Source of the DNA: Rachycentron canadum
Lineage: Eukaryota > Chordata > Actinopteri > Carangiformes > Rachycentridae
DNA length: 64,000 nt
Assembly: GCA_038496675.1 (NCBI GenBank)
Contig: CM076666.1
Coordinates: forward strand, 10,471,231 to 10,535,230
Direction: 5' to 3'
The translations under genes were made by a program, and so were the position numbers. Each line of letters starts with the position of its first letter. The stretch's first letter is position 1. Under the pieces are notes generated by a model. That model was given only the letters and a program-made list of their open reading frames with translations. It did not search any database and had not been told where the DNA came from. Of this stretch, positions 60,866 to 64,000 are shown in pieces.

Positions 60866-63800
60866 TCAATCGTTGTCATAGATGCAATCTGGAAAAAGAA
60901 GTAATAATATGAAATAATAATAAATATATATATTTTATTATGTACCAATTTATTAATAAAAATAAAAGTATATATTTTATTGTGTACCAATTTATTAATA
61001 AAATAATGAAAATAAATACCATCTCCAATGTCATCGTAGATATCACCATCACTGTAAACAAAAACACAATGATCAGTATAGACAGCATGTTGTTAAATCT
61101 CTCACTATATGTAAATGAATATATGTGTTACTTACTCCATAGCAATGTGGCTAGTTGAAACATAACCAACTGTTATAGATAAACACAGGAATTTAGATGA
61201 GGATGATCCAGTTATTTGGTGCAAAGTCTTCTTTATGTATGATATGATTAATCATCTCGGTGATATCAAACAGATACTCACACTTGCCCTCCTCATTCCG
61301 ACAGATCAATTTGTTGTCCACGGCTTTAACAATGACGTCAAGTTTCTCGCCCGCTTTGACTGGCAGCTCTTTTCCAGTCCACTTCTTATTAGTAAGTGTT
61401 TGGACAATGTTCACCTGGTACAACACCTGTACCTCTCCATCATACTGAAAGAGAGTGAACATAATAGTCTCAATTTTAATTTTTTATTTTACACTCTTGA
61501 TAGTGTGTTAAGTTCAAGTCTAAACATCATTTCATGGGCTTCAGTTTTTATTTTGTCAAAATCAATCATGTAACAAAATCTATTTAAAACTATTATTATT
61601 ATTATTATTATAGTTATTATTTTGTGGGTCACAGCACTGCTAAATGTATTGATAAATTGATGATCCTGGCAACAGTAAAATGTCTAGAATGATAAGTATG
61701 TTTAAAAGCATATTAGAAAGATATACTTTAAACTTTTTCCTGAACTCCTTCTCCTCCTTCTCAAACTTTTTCTGTTTCTTTGGGTCCATCTCTTCAGTCT
61801 TGCTTTTTCCTTTCAGGATTGGAAAACTGGACAGAAACATAATAAGTTAGAGGACAAAACCAAAACAGTAAAATATATTAATGGTTAACATCGTGACTCT
61901 AAATGGAGGGTCTCTGCTGTAAGGCTATTAAGTCTGAGATGAATATAATTGCACCTGTTGATGGGTGGAGATGTAGGCAAATTTTGAGAGTCAACATCAT
62001 CATATATCTCCTCATCAATCACTGCTCCTCGTTGATCTGTGGTAATGTGGAAAAAAATCTGTGAGGTAAAATTTCATTAAATGCACCCAACATTATCATC
62101 CATTCAGAGGGGACACATTGTAATCATGGATTTTCAGTTGTAAAGTATATGAAAAGGAGGTTGGGAACAATCCAAATTTTGGCTTGTGTAACTTAAAACT
62201 TGATCTAAAAATGTATGGTCAGACTCATTGTAAGGCGAGAGGCCAAAAGAATAGGAAAAGTGAGAAACAATTGTCTTTACAAAAATGTCTTTCATTAGAT
62301 ATGAAATATCATTAAATCTATATATATATATAGATTTAATGATAACAACATATCATATCATATATATATAAAATGTTCTGAATGTATAAATATATTCAGA
62401 TCCTAGCAATTATCACAGCAATTATCACGGTGAGTCATACCTGAATTCCCCTCTGCGGTAAACTGGCTGGGTGGAGGCACGCTGGCACAACAGAGGGAAA
62501 AATATTGAAACGTTACATAATTTAGATCATTACAATATCAAATATTAAAGTAGTTAGTAGGATTAAAATTAAGTGTTTTTTTTGTTTTTTGTTTTTTTTT
62601 TGCACTGTTAGCAGATAATGCCTTGATTTATTGATTATGTCAACACATCAAGATTACTAAAGAAGATTAGTAAAATCACAGGTAATCAGCTATTCATGCA
62701 ATAGTCAATTTGTAAATGAAAGTCTTTCAGTGTTATTCAGTTATAGGTGAAGTTGTTGATCAGTTGCTGATCTGGGGAGAAAATAAAAATTCAAAGGCAG
62801 CTTCATCCCAAAGGAACTGTTCACTTATTAGAAAGGGGGAGAGAGATTAGGGGTTAATAACAGTGGACAGTAGATTTGTGATCAGTCTTACTACTGAGTG
62901 TATTTTACACTTTAGTGCTGGCAGGGCGTCTGTTCCGGTCAAACATCCGCAGGAAGCTAAGGGGCTTCATAAGAGGAGACTTGTTGTCCATGGGACTAGA
63001 GAGTCAACCAAGCATGAAAAAACATGCATTTTTTTTTCTGTCACTTTGAATCTCTCCTTTTTACTCCTTTCCATTTAGCATCAGGATTCAGGGTTTCGTT
63101 TATAACAGAGTTTAAGCAGATTCTACAGCTATAAATTGTAAATCAATCGATCAATAGATCAATTCCCACCTGACTTCCAGGTTTGGATCAATAACATCAT
63201 CATATATTTCTCCTCTTTCTTCTGGTAGCGGGGGTAGAACAACTACAAGAAAAAAACAAATTTAGAATTTATTTATAACATTTTAATTGGTGACATCTCA
63301 GTAGAACAAACTTACAATAATTGGGTAGGAAGCTTGTTACTGACTATCATGGAATAAACAATATCATTGTAAGATTATAAGCATACCTCCCGGTCCTTTG
63401 ATCCCACTGTGGAGAGAGAAGAATTGATAGTGTAAATATTAAAGACAAGATAATTTAGTGGACCTCCATTTCCCTCCAACTTTATTTAGAGAAGTGCTAC
63501 ATGAGGTGACCAACCCATTCAGTTCAATATTTGAATCATTACAAGAAACAACATTCAAATGGGCTGAAAAATGTAATACTGGTCCAGAAGCGCATTGCTG
63601 GAAAATCCACCTTGTTTGAAATATGTTTGAAATGAGATGAAATGGGTGGTGTGACTCTCAAATTTAGTTACACGTTGAACAGAGACGTGTGATATGTGTG
63701 GTATCAAGGCCAATCCAAAAGAACTTTTGCCTTGTGATTACTCAAAGAAACTGCAACAATAAAGGTTTCTAAATATAATTATTTATTTATTATTTATACT

Positions 63801-64000
63801 ATTATTTCATGACCTTGTGAGTTGCACAGAATCCATTAGGTCTAGTGGTATTGCTGTATTTAGTGTCATACAATATACCAAATTTAAAAACCAATTTGTC
63901 AATAACAAAAATGAAATTGTGCAACCAATAGATGTGGAGTAAGAGTATTTCACATCACTGATACCTGTTATCAGAAGGGATGACGTCGATGTCATCATAG
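60866..64000 (-). CDS. FYB1/ADAP-family adaptor protein, 3' part (gene runs off the window)
   Basis: C-terminal part of a haematopoietic adaptor of the FYB1 (ADAP)/FYB2/PRAM1 family, which links immune receptors to integrin activation through phosphotyrosines bound by SH2 domains. Exons in transcript order: from beyond 64000 to 63965, 63406-63387, 63242-63170, 62995-62909, 62481-62441, 62036-61955, 61826-61727, 61444-61282, 61169-61136, 61051-61020, 60888-60866. The frame is continuous through all. YDDI, YDDV, YDDV and YDDI motifs occur in exons 1, 3, 6 and 10. A basic/acidic helix (MDPKKQKKFEKEEKEFRKKF) leads into the helical SH3-like domain (DGEVQVLY..NKKW..CRNEEGKFGYV). The protein ends DDIGDDCIYDND, close to the FYB1 end. 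The FYB1 versus paralog choice is open. Upstream exons lie outside the window. Confidence 0.85.
62308..62343. repeat. 36-bp perfect palindrome in an intron of the FYB-like gene
   Basis: The arms ATCATTAAATCTATATAT and their exact complement meet without a loop. Confidence 0.9.

Noticed and set aside
61193..61281. Continuation of the FYB-like SH3 exon (CEYLFDITEM)
   Set aside because: A strong donor (GTGAGT) follows AAG-T. Splicing to 61169 restores the family sequence KFGYV, so the read-through is intronic.
62911..62995. FYB-like exon ending two bases earlier at AAA|GTGTAA
   Set aside because: That border puts a stop into exon 62036-61955. Using AAAGT|GTAAAA keeps the frame open and yields VVPPPSQFTAEGNSD.

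Overview
This window is vertebrate nuclear DNA, almost certainly from a ray-finned (teleost, probably percomorph-type) fish. Genes are split by GT-AG introns. Long (CA)n/(TG)n, (GATA)n and (TCTCC)n microsatellites are abundant. There is a decayed Tc1-type transposon, and several interspersed repeats resemble families I know from many teleost genomes. The gene order pde6b - atp5me also matches human 4p16.3. No RNA gene, CRISPR array or prokaryotic feature was seen.

Layout. Positions 1-26,300 are gene-poor. They hold one orphan candidate exon (363-424), many microsatellites, two repeat fragments (11.9 and 14.3 kb) and a complex, GC-richer block at 18.59-19.30 kb that looks like a conserved non-coding enhancer. 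From 26.3 to 34.3 kb lies a type I keratin gene (+): three perfect 40-bp tandem repeats, a TATA box, a likely non-coding first exon and nine coding exons (427 aa). From 34.99 to 36.33 kb there is a broken Tc1-like transposon with both terminal inverted repeats. From 39.98 to 41.83 kb is purpurin (rbp4l), on the minus strand, with four coding exons (196 aa), a non-coding exon and a TATA box. From 45.7 to 54.3 kb is pde6b (+), the rod photoreceptor cGMP phosphodiesterase beta subunit, with 23 coding exons (838 aa). From 57.0 to 59.1 kb is atp5me (minus), subunit e of mitochondrial ATP synthase (74 aa). From 60.87 kb past the window end is the 3' part of an FYB1/ADAP-family immune adaptor gene (minus), with eleven exons carrying YDDI/YDDV phosphotyrosine motifs and a helically extended SH3-like domain.

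How it fits together. Purpurin and pde6b are both photoreceptor genes and are arranged head to head, with about 3.9 kb between their start regions. This makes a shared retinal regulatory interval plausible. pde6b and atp5me are convergent. The keratin and FYB-like genes have unrelated roles (epithelial cytoskeleton; haematopoietic signalling).

The observations most worth a second look are: an apparent extra phase-0 intron in the first coding exon of both the keratin and pde6b genes; an unusual pde6b prenylation box ending in Cys; the SOX/POU-like 40-bp repeat at the keratin promoter, which shares a 12-bp word with the 18.7-kb putative enhancer; and the YDD-motif exon series of the FYB-like gene. 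Exon limits were read by eye from splice signals, reading-frame continuity and remembered family sequences. No alignment or database search was run.
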